From Rubrobacteraceae bacterium (lineage in GTDB: Bacteria > Actinomycetota > Rubrobacteria > Rubrobacterales > Rubrobacteraceae): a stretch of 7,004 nucleotides of DNA. Shown in pieces: positions 1 through 6,986 of this stretch. The stretch covers positions 1-7,004 of the forward strand of contig JARDZQ010000084.1 in the NCBI GenBank assembly GCA_029240775.1, in the 5' to 3' direction. The notes beneath the pieces were generated by a model, which was not told where the DNA came from, made no database searches, and was given only the letters and a program-made list of their open reading frames with translations. Made by a program: the position numbers and the translations under genes. The first letter of the stretch is position 1. Every line of letters begins with the position of its first letter.

Positions 1-3
1 AAT

Positions 4-22
4 GTAGCAAATATGTTACTAC
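4..22. promoter_or_regulatory. Candidate operator: imperfect inverted repeat upstream of sufC
   Basis: The arms GTAGCAA (4-10) and TTACTAC (16-22) form a 7-base inverted repeat with one mismatch around a 5-base AT-rich centre. The repeat ends 22 bases before the sufC start. The hexamer TATGTT (13-18) inside it resembles a -10 box (4 of 6 matches to TATAAT), so a bound protein could block the promoter. SUF operons are commonly controlled by Fe-S-sensing regulators of the Rrf2/IscR or SufR families, which bind dyad sites of this size. This repeat does not clearly match a consensus I know. The -35 region lies outside the window, so both the promoter and operator roles are inferred. Confidence 0.35.
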
Positions 23-44
23 GCGCGAGAGCGTTAGGGGTTCG

Positions 45-796
<752 letters not shown>

Positions 797-797
<1 letters not shown>

Positions 798-803
798 AGG
801 AGG
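797..803 (+). promoter_or_regulatory. Ribosome binding site that fixes the sufB start
   Basis: AAGGAGG lies 7 bases before the ATG at 811 and overlaps the last base of the sufC stop codon. The sufB reading frame stays open upstream to an ATG at 715 inside sufC. That extra stretch encodes low-complexity residues unlike SufB, so this strong site marks 811 as the true start. Confidence 0.85.
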
Positions 804-810
804 AGAGGGA

Positions 811-2223
811 ATGCCTGAAGACAGGACCATCCAGGAGCTCGGGCTCGACACTTACAAGTACGGGTTCAGAGACCCGGAGGAGTATTTCTTCAAGACCCCG
901 AGGAAGGGGATCGACCCGGAGATCGTGGCCATGATCTCCAAGCACAAGAACGAGCCGGAGTGGATGCTCGAGTTCCGCCTTAACGCGCTCGAAGCCTTCC
1001 TCGAGAGGCCCACCCCCACCTGGGGCGGCGACCTCTCCGAGCTGAACTTCGACGACATCTACTACTACATCCGCCCGATGGAGAACCAGGGTCGCTCCTG
1101 GGACGACGTCCCATCGGACATCAAGAACACCTTCGACAAGCTGGGCATCCCGCAGGCGGAGCGCGAGATCCTGGCCGGGGTAGGCGCCCAGTACGAGTCG
1201 GAGGTCGTCTACCACTCACTCAAAGAGGAGTGGGAGAAGGCCGGCGTCGTCTTCCTGGACATGGACGGTGGCCTGCGTGAGCACGAGGACCTCGTGCGCG
1301 AGTACTTCGGCACCATAATCCCGCCCGACGACAACAAGTTCGCGGCGCTGAACTCTGCGGTCTGGTCCGGTGGCTCGTTCGTCTACATCCCGCCCGGGGT
1401 CCACGTGGACATCCCTTTGCAGGCGTACTTCCGCATCAACGCGGAGAACATGGGCCAGTTCGAGCGGACGCTTATTATCGCCGACGAGGGCGCCTACGTA
1501 CACTACATCGAGGGCTGCACGGCCCCGACGTACACCACGAACTCGCTCCACTCCGCGGTCGTCGAGCTCGTAGCGAAGCCCAACGCTCGCATCCGGTACT
1601 CGACGATCCAGAACTGGTCGCACAATACGTACAATCTGGTGACCAAGCGGGCCGTTGCGTACGAGAACGCCACGGTCGAGTGGGTGGACGGCAACCTCGG
1701 GTCCAAGCTCACGATGAAGTACCCCGCGGTCTACCTCATGGGCGAGGGGGCACGAGGTGAGATCCTCTCGGTCGCCTACGCCGGCGACGGGCAGCACCAG
1801 GACGCGGGCGGCAAGGTCGTCCACGCCGCGCCGAACACCTCGAGCCGCATCACCTCCAAGTCCATCTCCAAGGGGACGGGACGAAGCACCTACCGCGGTC
1901 TCCTCAAGGTGCACGAGGGGGCGGAGGGCGCCAAGAGCCGCGTCGAGTGTGACGCGCTGCTCCTCGACGAGAAGGCGCGGACGGACACGTACCCGTACAT
2001 CGAGATCGAGGAGAAGAAGGTCACCACCGAGCACGAGGCCACGGTCTCCAAGGTCGGCGAGGACCAGCTCTTCTACCTCAAGAGCCGCGGGCTCTCAGAG
2101 GAAGAGGCGATGGCGATGGTCGTCAACGGCTTCATCGAGCCCATCGCCAAGGAGCTCCCGCTCGAGTACGCCATAGAGCTGAACCGCCTGATCCAGCTCG
2201 AGATGGAGGGTTCGGTCGGCTAG
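811..2223 (+). CDS. sufB: SufB, Fe-S cluster scaffold subunit
   Basis: This 470-residue protein is the main scaffold of the SufBC2D complex, where sulfur and iron are assembled into a nascent cluster. Cys236 in the EGCTAP motif aligns with the E. coli SufB cysteine (Cys254) that receives sulfur. Cys380 (VECDALL) and Glu409 (in EHEAT) are 29 residues apart, the same spacing as the E. coli Cys405/Glu434 pair implicated in cluster assembly at the SufB-SufD interface. The middle of the protein has the repetitive beta-strand character of the SufB beta-helix. The C-terminal part carries GEDQLFYLKSRGLSEEEA and ends in the family-typical EGSVG. Length is normal and there is no intein, although SufB is a frequent intein host. 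Translation starts at 811, as decided by the AAGGAGG site. A terminator-like hairpin follows 34 bases after the stop. Confidence 0.97.
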   Translation: MPEDRTIQELGLDTYKYGFRDPEEYFFKTPRKGIDPEIVAMISKHKNEPEWMLEFRLNALEAFLERPTPTWGGDLSELNFDDIYYYIRPMENQGRSWDDVPSDIKNTFDKLGIPQAEREILAGVGAQYESEVVYHSLKEEWEKAGVVFLDMDGGLREHEDLVREYFGTIIPPDDNKFAALNSAVWSGGSFVYIPPGVHVDIPLQAYFRINAENMGQFERTLIIADEGAYVHYIEGCTAPTYTTNSLHSAVVELVAKPNARIRYSTIQNWSHNTYNLVTKRAVAYENATVEWVDGNLGSKLTMKYPAVYLMGEGARGEILSVAYAGDGQHQDAGGKVVHAAPNTSSRITSKSISKGTGRSTYRGLLKVHEGAEGAKSRVECDALLLDEKARTDTYPYIEIEEKKVTTEHEATVSKVGEDQLFYLKSRGLSEEEAMAMVVNGFIEPIAKELPLEYAIELNRLIQLEMEGSVG

Positions 2224-2257
2224 AGTCCGACAGCGATAGTTGCAGAGCAGATCTGGT

Positions 2258-2288
2258 GGGGGCGGGCTCAGAGCCCGCCCCCGTTTTT
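2258..2288 (+). terminator. Intrinsic terminator-like hairpin between sufB and sufD
   Basis: A perfect 11-bp stem pairs 2258-2268 (GGGGGCGGGCT) with 2272-2282 (AGCCCGCCCCC) across a CAG loop. It is followed by G and then five T residues (2284-2288). On the + strand this has the form of a rho-independent terminator. The minus-strand side lacks a T run, so any termination would act only in the direction of the operon. It sits in the only sizeable gap (81 bases) between suf genes. Since sufD, sufS and sufU lie downstream and have no obvious promoter of their own, it is more likely a partial terminator or an mRNA-stabilising 3' hairpin for sufCB than a complete stop. Confidence 0.75.
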
Positions 2289-2304
2289 GAGAGAAGGGTG
2301 ATAC

Positions 2305-3666
2305 ATGAGCACGAACGGCGTGCCGGAGGTTCTGAAGAGTAAAGGGGTGCGCGCCGAGACCGTGAAGGCGCTCTCGGCGTACAAGGACGAGCCCGCGTGG
2401 CTCACCGAGAAGCGCCTCTCAGCGTGGCGCACCTTCGAGCAGACGCCGCTGCCCACACTAAGGGATGAGGCGTGGCGTTACACGGACATCTCGGACGTGA
2501 GGATAGAGGACTTCGTCCCCTACGCCCCGAGCCCGGACGTCACTTCGGAGGGGGATCTCCCGGACGCCGTGCAGCGGCTTATAAGGGAGGGCGAGGAGAA
2601 CTCGGCCCTTCTCGTGCAGCACAACTCCGAGACGACCTTCGTCCGTGTAGACGAGGAGCTCCAGAGAAAGGGCGTCGTCTTCACCGACCTGCACACCGCC
2701 CTCAGGGAGAACGAGGACCTCGTCAAAGAGCGCCTCTTTGCGCTCGTTCCGGAGGGCTACGACAAGTTCGCCGCGCTCTCCGCGGCCGCTTTCAGCGGCG
2801 GTTCTTTCCTCTACGTGCCGCGCGGGGTGGACGTGGAGGTCCCGATCCAAAGCTATAGGTGGCTCGACGTCACCGGCTCGATAATGCCCCGCACGCTCGT
2901 CGTGGTCGAAGAAGGTGCTACCGTCACATACATAGACGAGTACGCGTCGAGCGGCGGTGAGGAGCCTGCTCTGTCCAACGGCGCGGTCGAGCTCTTCGTC
3001 GGGCAGGGCGCGAACGTACACTACGTCTCCTTGCAGAACTGGGAGCGCAACGTGTTGCACTTCAACACCATACGTTCGTCGGCTGGGCGGGACGCCGTCA
3101 TAAACAGCCTGGTGGTCTCCCTGGGCTCGGAGCTTTCCAGGACGAATGTCGAGGCGGGGCTCTCGGCTCCGGGGAGCGATTCGGAGATGCTGGGGCTCTA
3201 CTTCGCCGACTCCAACCAACTCCTAGACCACCACACCTTGCAGGACCATCTGGCACCGAACGCGCACTCGGATCTCCTGTACAAGGGTGCTCTCAGGGAC
3301 GAGTCGCTCGCGGTATTCAGCGGGCTCATCCGGGTCGAGCCGGGGGCGCAGAAGACCGACGCCTACCAGACCAACCGGAACCTCATCCTGGGGACGGATG
3401 ACGCGATGGCGGTCAGTTTGCCGAACCTGGAGATCATGGCCGACGACGTCAAGTGCTCCCACGGCTCGACGACGGGTCAGGTGGACGACACGGAGCTCTT
3501 CTATTTGATGAGCCGGGGCATCCCCAGGCGCGAGGCCGAGAAGCTCGTCGTCTTCGGCTTCTTCGGCGAGGTCACCAGCCGCATCCCCCTCAAGGGCCTC
3601 AAAGAGAAGCTCGACCGGGCGATAGAGGGCAAGATCGGGCTCGGCTTCGAAGAGCGGGTAGCGTAA
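2305..3666 (+). CDS. sufD: SufD, SufB-partner subunit of the Fe-S scaffold
   Basis: This 453-residue protein pairs with SufB in the SufBC2D complex. By family knowledge it is needed for iron delivery or for forming the interfacial assembly site. The N-terminal helical part carries the family motif PLPTLRDEAWRYTDI. The centre is a beta-helix-like region including FSGGSFLYVPRGV. The C-terminal region holds DDVKCSHGSTTGQ, where Cys384 and His386 match E. coli SufD Cys358/His360, with His360 being important for assembly. FYLMSRGIPRREAEK follows, shared with SufB. SufD proteins lack the SufB EGCTAP acceptor motif, and it is also absent here, which separates the two paralogues. The ATG at 2305 has AGAAGGGTG (2292-2300) just upstream. 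The gene starts after the terminator-like hairpin, and the Rieske gene begins 5 bases after its stop. Confidence 0.96.
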   Translation: MSTNGVPEVLKSKGVRAETVKALSAYKDEPAWLTEKRLSAWRTFEQTPLPTLRDEAWRYTDISDVRIEDFVPYAPSPDVTSEGDLPDAVQRLIREGEENSALLVQHNSETTFVRVDEELQRKGVVFTDLHTALRENEDLVKERLFALVPEGYDKFAALSAAAFSGGSFLYVPRGVDVEVPIQSYRWLDVTGSIMPRTLVVVEEGATVTYIDEYASSGGEEPALSNGAVELFVGQGANVHYVSLQNWERNVLHFNTIRSSAGRDAVINSLVVSLGSELSRTNVEAGLSAPGSDSEMLGLYFADSNQLLDHHTLQDHLAPNAHSDLLYKGALRDESLAVFSGLIRVEPGAQKTDAYQTNRNLILGTDDAMAVSLPNLEIMADDVKCSHGSTTGQVDDTELFYLMSRGIPRREAEKLVVFGFFGEVTSRIPLKGLKEKLDRAIEGKIGLGFEERVA

Positions 3667-3671
3667 GAGTC

Positions 3672-4031
3672 ATGGCCGAGTTCCACAAGATAGCGAAGAC
3701 GGGGGACGTCGCCCCCGGCGAGGTGGACGTCTACGAGGTAGAGGACCACAGGGTCGCTCTCTGTAACGTGGACGGGGAGTTCCACGCCATCGAGGACGTC
3801 TGCACCCACGACGCCGGGCCGCTGGACCAGGGAGAGCTGATCGGCTCTCAGATAAAGTGCCCGCGCCACGGCGCGAAGTTCGACGTGACCACAGGGAAAG
3901 CGCTCACCCTCCCGGCTGTGAAGCCCGTCCCCAAGCACGACGTGAAGATAGAGGGCGACGATGTCTACGTGGCGCTCAGAGAAGCCAAGGTCAGCCCGAC
4001 CATGGGCAGGAGGCGCCGGGCCAGGAGGTAG
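3672..4031 (+). CDS. Rieske-type [2Fe-2S] ferredoxin within the suf operon
   Basis: This small soluble protein of 119 residues has a complete Rieske motif: Cys44-Thr-His46, then 16 residues, then Cys63-Pro-Arg-His66-Gly. These two Cys and two His residues bind a [2Fe-2S] cluster. The size and the FDVTTGKALTLPAV stretch after the motif match the free ferredoxins of the bacterial dioxygenase/NirD-like group. No signal peptide or membrane anchor is seen, so it should be cytoplasmic. No oxygenase or reductase gene is nearby, and its position 5 bases after sufD and 4 bases before sufS points to a role in or near Fe-S assembly. Electron donor or client are both possible. Similar ferredoxins are found in suf operons of other actinobacteria. 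The basic tail (RRRRARR) partly reflects the sufS ribosome binding site embedded in its last codons. The ATG at 3672 has only a weak upstream site, so translational coupling to sufD is likely. Confidence 0.92.
   Translation: MAEFHKIAKTGDVAPGEVDVYEVEDHRVALCNVDGEFHAIEDVCTHDAGPLDQGELIGSQIKCPRHGAKFDVTTGKALTLPAVKPVPKHDVKIEGDDVYVALREAKVSPTMGRRRRARR
4023..4028 (+). promoter_or_regulatory. Ribosome binding site that fixes the GTG start of sufS
   Basis: AGGAGG lies 7 bases before GTG 4036 and encodes the last two Arg codons of the Rieske ferredoxin. The sufS frame is open upstream to an ATG at 3961, but that segment overlaps the Rieske gene and reads as unrelated low-complexity sequence. The protein from GTG 4036 (VYDVEEIRHHFPIL) begins where SufS proteins normally begin. 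Confidence 0.8.
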
Positions 4032-4035
4032 AGGC

Positions 4036-5274
4036 GTGTACGACGTGGAGGAGATCCGGCACCATTTCCCCATCCTCGAGCGGAGGATCGGTGACAGGAG
4101 ACTCGTCTACCTGGACAACGCCGCGACCTCCCAGAAACCGCGGCAGGTGATCGAAGCCCTCACCGACTACTACGAACACCACAACGCCAACATCCACCGC
4201 GGCGTCCACCACCTAGCCGAGGAGGCCACGGTAGCCTACGAAGCTGCGCGCCGGAAGATAGCCCACTTCCTCGACACGCCGGACACCGCCGGCCTCGTCT
4301 TCACCCGTGGCACCACCGAGGCCATAAACCTCGTCGCCTACGCCTGGGGCCGCAAGTTCCTGCGCGAGGGCGACGAGGTCGTGATCACCGAGGCAGAGCA
4401 CCACTCGAACCTCGTCCCCTGGCAGCTCGCCGCACAGGCAACCGGCGCGAAGCTTCGATTTATTCCCATCCTGGAGGACGGGACGCTGGACATGGAAGAA
4501 GCGGAGCGTCTGATCGGAGCTAGAACCAGGCTCGTCGGGTGCATACACGCCTCGAACGTGCTCGCCACCATAAACCCGGTCGAGAGGCTGGCGGAGCTCG
4601 CGCACGAGAACGACGCCCTCATGCTGGTAGACGGGGCGCAGAGCGCGCCGCACCTGCCGGTGAGCGTGGAGGCTCTGGGGTGCGACTTCTTCGCGTGCAG
4701 CGGGCACAAGATGCTAGGGCCCACCGGCGTCGGGGTTCTGTGGGGGAAGCCGGAGATCCTGGAGGAGATGGACCCGTTCCTGGGCGGAGGTGAGATGATC
4801 CGGGAGGTCCATCTGGATCACTCGACCTGGAACGACCTCCCCTACAAGTTCGAGGCCGGCACCATGAACGTCGCGCAGGCCGTGGGCCTGGGTGCCGCCG
4901 TGGATTATCTGGAGAGCCTGGGGATGGAGAACGTCCGGGAACACGAGAGGCGGCTCGGGGAGTACGCCTACCGTCGGCTCTCGGAGATCGAAGACCTCAC
5001 CCTCTACGGGCCGAAGAGAGAGCGGACCGGGATCGTCTCCTTCTCCCTGCCCGACGTGCACCCGCACGACCTCTCGCAGCTCCTGGACGAAGAAGGGATA
5101 GCTATAAGGAGCGGGCACCACTGCACCCAGCCCCTGATGCGCCGGCTCGGCGTCGCGGCGACGGCGCGGGCGAGCTTCTATGTGTACAACACCGAGGAAG
5201 AGATAGACGCACTGGCCTCGGCTATCGTGCGCGCCCGCGAGTTCTTCGGGGCATTCAGCGGGGCGAAGCCATGA
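4036..5274 (+). CDS. sufS: SufS, PLP-dependent cysteine desulfurase
   Basis: This 412-residue group II cysteine desulfurase removes sulfur from L-cysteine, leaving alanine and an enzyme persulfide. His123 (EAEHHSN) should stack on the PLP ring. Asp199 and Gln202 (VDGAQS) contact the cofactor. Lys225 (CSGHKMLGPTG) is the Schiff-base lysine. Cys363 (RSGHHCTQPLM) carries the persulfide, and Arg378 (ARASFYVYN) should bind the substrate carboxylate. All match E. coli SufS within a residue or so in numbering. The GHHC-type active-site loop and the adjacent sufU identify it as SufS and not IscS/NifS. The GTG start is supported by AGGAGG at 4023-4028. The TGA stop overlaps the sufU ATG as ATGA, which implies coupled translation with its sulfur acceptor. 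Confidence 0.96.
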   Translation: MYDVEEIRHHFPILERRIGDRRLVYLDNAATSQKPRQVIEALTDYYEHHNANIHRGVHHLAEEATVAYEAARRKIAHFLDTPDTAGLVFTRGTTEAINLVAYAWGRKFLREGDEVVITEAEHHSNLVPWQLAAQATGAKLRFIPILEDGTLDMEEAERLIGARTRLVGCIHASNVLATINPVERLAELAHENDALMLVDGAQSAPHLPVSVEALGCDFFACSGHKMLGPTGVGVLWGKPEILEEMDPFLGGGEMIREVHLDHSTWNDLPYKFEAGTMNVAQAVGLGAAVDYLESLGMENVREHERRLGEYAYRRLSEIEDLTLYGPKRERTGIVSFSLPDVHPHDLSQLLDEEGIAIRSGHHCTQPLMRRLGVAATARASFYVYNTEEEIDALASAIVRAREFFGAFSGAKP

Positions 5275-5690
5275 TGCGTGAGCTCTACACCCAGGTCATC
5301 ATGGACCACTACCAGCGCCCCCGCAACCGGGGCACGCTGGAGGGCGCCGACCTCGAGGAGCACCTCCTCAACCCACTCTGCGGCGACGAGGTTACTGTCT
5401 ACGCCCATCTTCGCGACGGCAAGGTCGCAGACGTGAAGTTCGACGGGAGGGGTTGCTCCATCTCCCAGGCCTCGGCCTCGATGATGACCGAGAGGCTCAT
5501 GGGCAGGAGCCGCGAGGAGGCGGAGAAGGAGATCCGGACCTTCAAAGCCATGATGATCGGCGAGAAAGAGTTTCCGGCGATGGACGACCTGGCGGCCTTG
5601 AAGGGAGTGATCCAATACCCCTCCCGCATCAAGTGCGCCACCCTCGCCTGGACCGCTTTCCAGAACGGCCTCGACAACGCCGAGAACTAA
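5271..5690 (+). CDS. sufU: SufU, zinc-dependent sulfurtransferase partner of SufS
   Basis: This 139-residue protein of the IscU-like fold accepts the persulfide from SufS and passes sulfur toward SufB. The three conserved cysteines and the aspartate are Cys37 and Asp39 (NPLCGDEV), Cys62 (GRGCSISQAS) and Cys122 (RIKCATLAW). They correspond to the zinc ligands Cys41, Asp43, Cys66 and Cys128 of Bacillus subtilis SufU. The region between Cys62 and Cys122 is long, as expected for SufU with its insertion relative to IscU, but appears about two residues shorter than in B. subtilis. The start overlaps the sufS stop by 4 bases; a second ATG follows immediately at 5274. No SufE is visible, consistent with SufU being the only transfer partner. 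It appears to be the last intact suf gene here; no sufT follows. Confidence 0.95.
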   Translation: MMRELYTQVIMDHYQRPRNRGTLEGADLEEHLLNPLCGDEVTVYAHLRDGKVADVKFDGRGCSISQASASMMTERLMGRSREEAEKEIRTFKAMMIGEKEFPAMDDLAALKGVIQYPSRIKCATLAWTAFQNGLDNAEN

Positions 5691-5703
5691 GTGGACGATT
5701 CCC

Positions 5704-6097
5704 ATGCCGGCGAGTCACACGTCGGATCAGGTCCGGTAGAAGTACGCTAAGGCGGCGCGGTGGTTCGATCTCGCAGAGAAGCCGCAGGTATTCCTGGGAA
5801 TGGCTCGCCTGCGGCGGGACCTGCTGCGCCCGCGGCGAGGTGCTGGAGGACGCCGTCTGGACGGGCTCGAACCTGCGGTACTACCCGCCGGGATGCGACA
5901 GGGAGCGGCTGTGCCGCCTCCAGGACTGGAGAGAAGACGCTCGCGCGAAGAAGCTCGGCTGCCACTGGAACCGCGCGCAACGGCAACTGGTGGAGGAGGC
6001 TGGGCTGGAGGTCTCGTCTGCGAGGCGCGGCTTCTTCGGCATCTTTCACCGGATAGAGGCCGCCCCGGAGAAGATGTCCGGAGTCGCAAGCGCCTGA
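5704..6097 (+). pseudogene. Degraded class I SAM-dependent methyltransferase
   Basis: Three kinds of damage interrupt what reads as one methyltransferase. From ATG 5704 the frame gives MPASHTSDQVR and then an in-frame TAG at 5737-5739. It continues as KYAKAARWFDLAEKPQVFLG and LRRDLLR, the usual N-terminal segment of small UbiE/PmtA-like methyltransferases. One extra base in the CCC run at 5829-5831 moves the coding frame. The next frame then reads RGEVLEDAVWTGSNLRYYPPG, which is SAM-binding motif I with a glycine replaced by Trp. Shortly after (about 5895-5905) it jumps directly to a C-terminal-like segment with LQDW, GCHWNRAQRQLVEEAGLEV and FFGIFHRIEA, and stops at 6095-6097. Roughly 100 middle residues appear to be missing (total about 131 codons versus about 200 usual). 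The family call rests on recognised motif order; it lies 13 bases after sufU and may once have been cotranscribed. It is almost certainly non-functional. Confidence 0.75.
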
Positions 6098-6146
6098 ACC
6101 CTTTATCCTATCGTTGTACACAGAGAGAGCGCGCCGGCAACCTCGC

Positions 6147-6153
6147 GGGAGGG
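6147..6153 (+). promoter_or_regulatory. Ribosome binding site for the GFA-like gene
   Basis: GGGAGGG sits 5 bases before ATG 6159. The frame is open upstream to an ATG at 6114, which would add 15 mostly polar residues not typical of the family. The site supports 6159, where the conserved LLEGSCHC start appears at once. Confidence 0.65.
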
Positions 6154-6158
6154 CCATC

Positions 6159-6659
6159 ATGTTACTTGAAGGTAGCTGCCACTGCCGGGCCGTCAGGTTC
6201 CGCGTCGAGGCGCCGGAGCCCTACCCTTTCATGTACTGCTACTACTCGATCTGCCGCAAGACGGCGGGTGGCGGCGGGTACGCCATAAAACTCGGGGCGC
6301 TCTCCGATACTCTAGTGGTCGAAGGCGAGGAGAACCTGCGGATTTACAACGCGAAACTCTACGACCGTGGGGACGAGGTGACGGTCAGCGAGGCGGAGCG
6401 TACCTTCTGCGGGCTGTGCGGGAGCGCGCTCTGGGTCTACGACCCGAACTGGCCGGAGCTGGTGCATCCCTTCGCCTCCGCCGTAGACACCCCGCTGCCC
6501 AGACCGCACGAGCGCGACCACATCATGCTCGACTTCGCAGCGCCGTGGTGCGAGATCCCCTCCGGCCCGACCAAACGCCAATTCCAAGAGTACCCGGACG
6601 AGTCGCTCGCCGACTGGCATGAGAGGCATGGTCTGCGCGATGCTCCGGACGACGGCTGA
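6159..6659 (+). CDS. GFA/CENP-V domain zinc protein with an altered second zinc site
   Basis: This 166-residue protein belongs to the glutathione-dependent formaldehyde-activating (GFA)/CENP-V fold family. Cys7 and Cys9 (GSCHC) with Cys84 and Cys87 (TFCGLCGSAL) make up the structural zinc site of the family. The second site is normally CxCxxC. Here it reads Cys27-Tyr-Tyr29-Ser-Ile-Cys32-Arg-Lys, so the middle cysteine is replaced by Tyr (TAC at 6243-6245; TGC would need only one base change). The remaining sequence, including RKTAGGGGYAIKLGA and the PWCEIPSGP segment near the C-terminus, is intact and in frame. Most members of this family have no proven substrate, so formaldehyde chemistry should not be assumed. 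It lies between two pseudogenes, so recent inactivation is possible, but an open frame and a good ribosome binding site suggest it is still expressed. Confidence 0.85.
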   Translation: MLLEGSCHCRAVRFRVEAPEPYPFMYCYYSICRKTAGGGGYAIKLGALSDTLVVEGEENLRIYNAKLYDRGDEVTVSEAERTFCGLCGSALWVYDPNWPELVHPFASAVDTPLPRPHERDHIMLDFAAPWCEIPSGPTKRQFQEYPDESLADWHERHGLRDAPDDG

Positions 6660-6743
6660 AACTGGAGCCCCCGGCGGTTGCGGCCCGACGGCTCTGGGAA
6701 AGCTGATCTCCCAACCGCAGAACCCGACACGAGGAGACAGCGC

Positions 6744-6986
6744 ATGGAGAGGACCAGATTAGCCCGGTCGCCATCATCACGGGCTCGGGGATCGGCCAGG
6801 AGTCGGCCAAGGCGCTGGCCGAGGCGGGCAACGGCGGCAGGGCCATCAACATCACCTCGGTGAATCAAGATCCCGCGTGCTCGCACCGTCAAAACAAACC
6901 TCGGCTCTCCGTACTCCGAAGCGGGCGGCCTCTGTGGGCGATTCTCGCGGCTCTGGCGGAGCGCTAAGTCAGCACTTCGACCCTAA
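6744..6986 (+). pseudogene. Remnant of a short-chain dehydrogenase/reductase (SDR)
   Basis: An ATG at 6744 follows a good ribosome binding site (GAGGAGA, 6731-6737), but its frame reads MERTRLARSPSS. The SDR-like sequence is in another frame from about 6758: SPVAIITGSGIGQESAKALAEAG. This is the Rossmann NAD(P)-binding segment, with the usual TGxxxGIG shortened by two residues to TGSGIG. It then runs straight into GGRAINITSV, the beta-5 region normally about 90 residues further on, with no YxxxK catalytic motif after it. A third frame from 6885 reads TVKTNLGSPYSEAGGL to a TAA at 6984-6986, resembling the PG-x-V-x-TN segment of retinol-dehydrogenase-like SDRs. Two frame changes and at least two internal losses make function very unlikely. 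The last block is the least certain, and more remnants may lie past the window edge. Confidence 0.7.

Noticed and set aside
1501..1530. Possible intein site in sufB at the conserved EGCTAP motif
   Set aside because: SufB often hosts inteins, but the coding sequence here is continuous at normal length, with no intein blocks.
1216..2034. Long minus-strand open frame (272 codons) opposite sufB, with similar ones at 48-851 and 2458-3219
   Set aside because: These lie opposite well-supported suf genes and show the Arg/Val/Leu/Asp-rich, motif-free composition expected from the antisense of GC-rich codons. No family motif or ribosome binding site was seen.
6098..6158. Promoter for the GFA-like gene, with TATCCT (6104-6109) or TATCGT (6109-6114) as a -10 box
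   Set aside because: Matches are weak and no convincing -35 box lies at the right distance; a promoter may exist but cannot be supported from sequence alone.
6674..6718. Inverted repeat GCGGTTG / CAACCGC after the GFA-like gene as a terminator
   Set aside because: The arms are only 7 bases with a 31-base loop and no T run follows, so it is not convincing.
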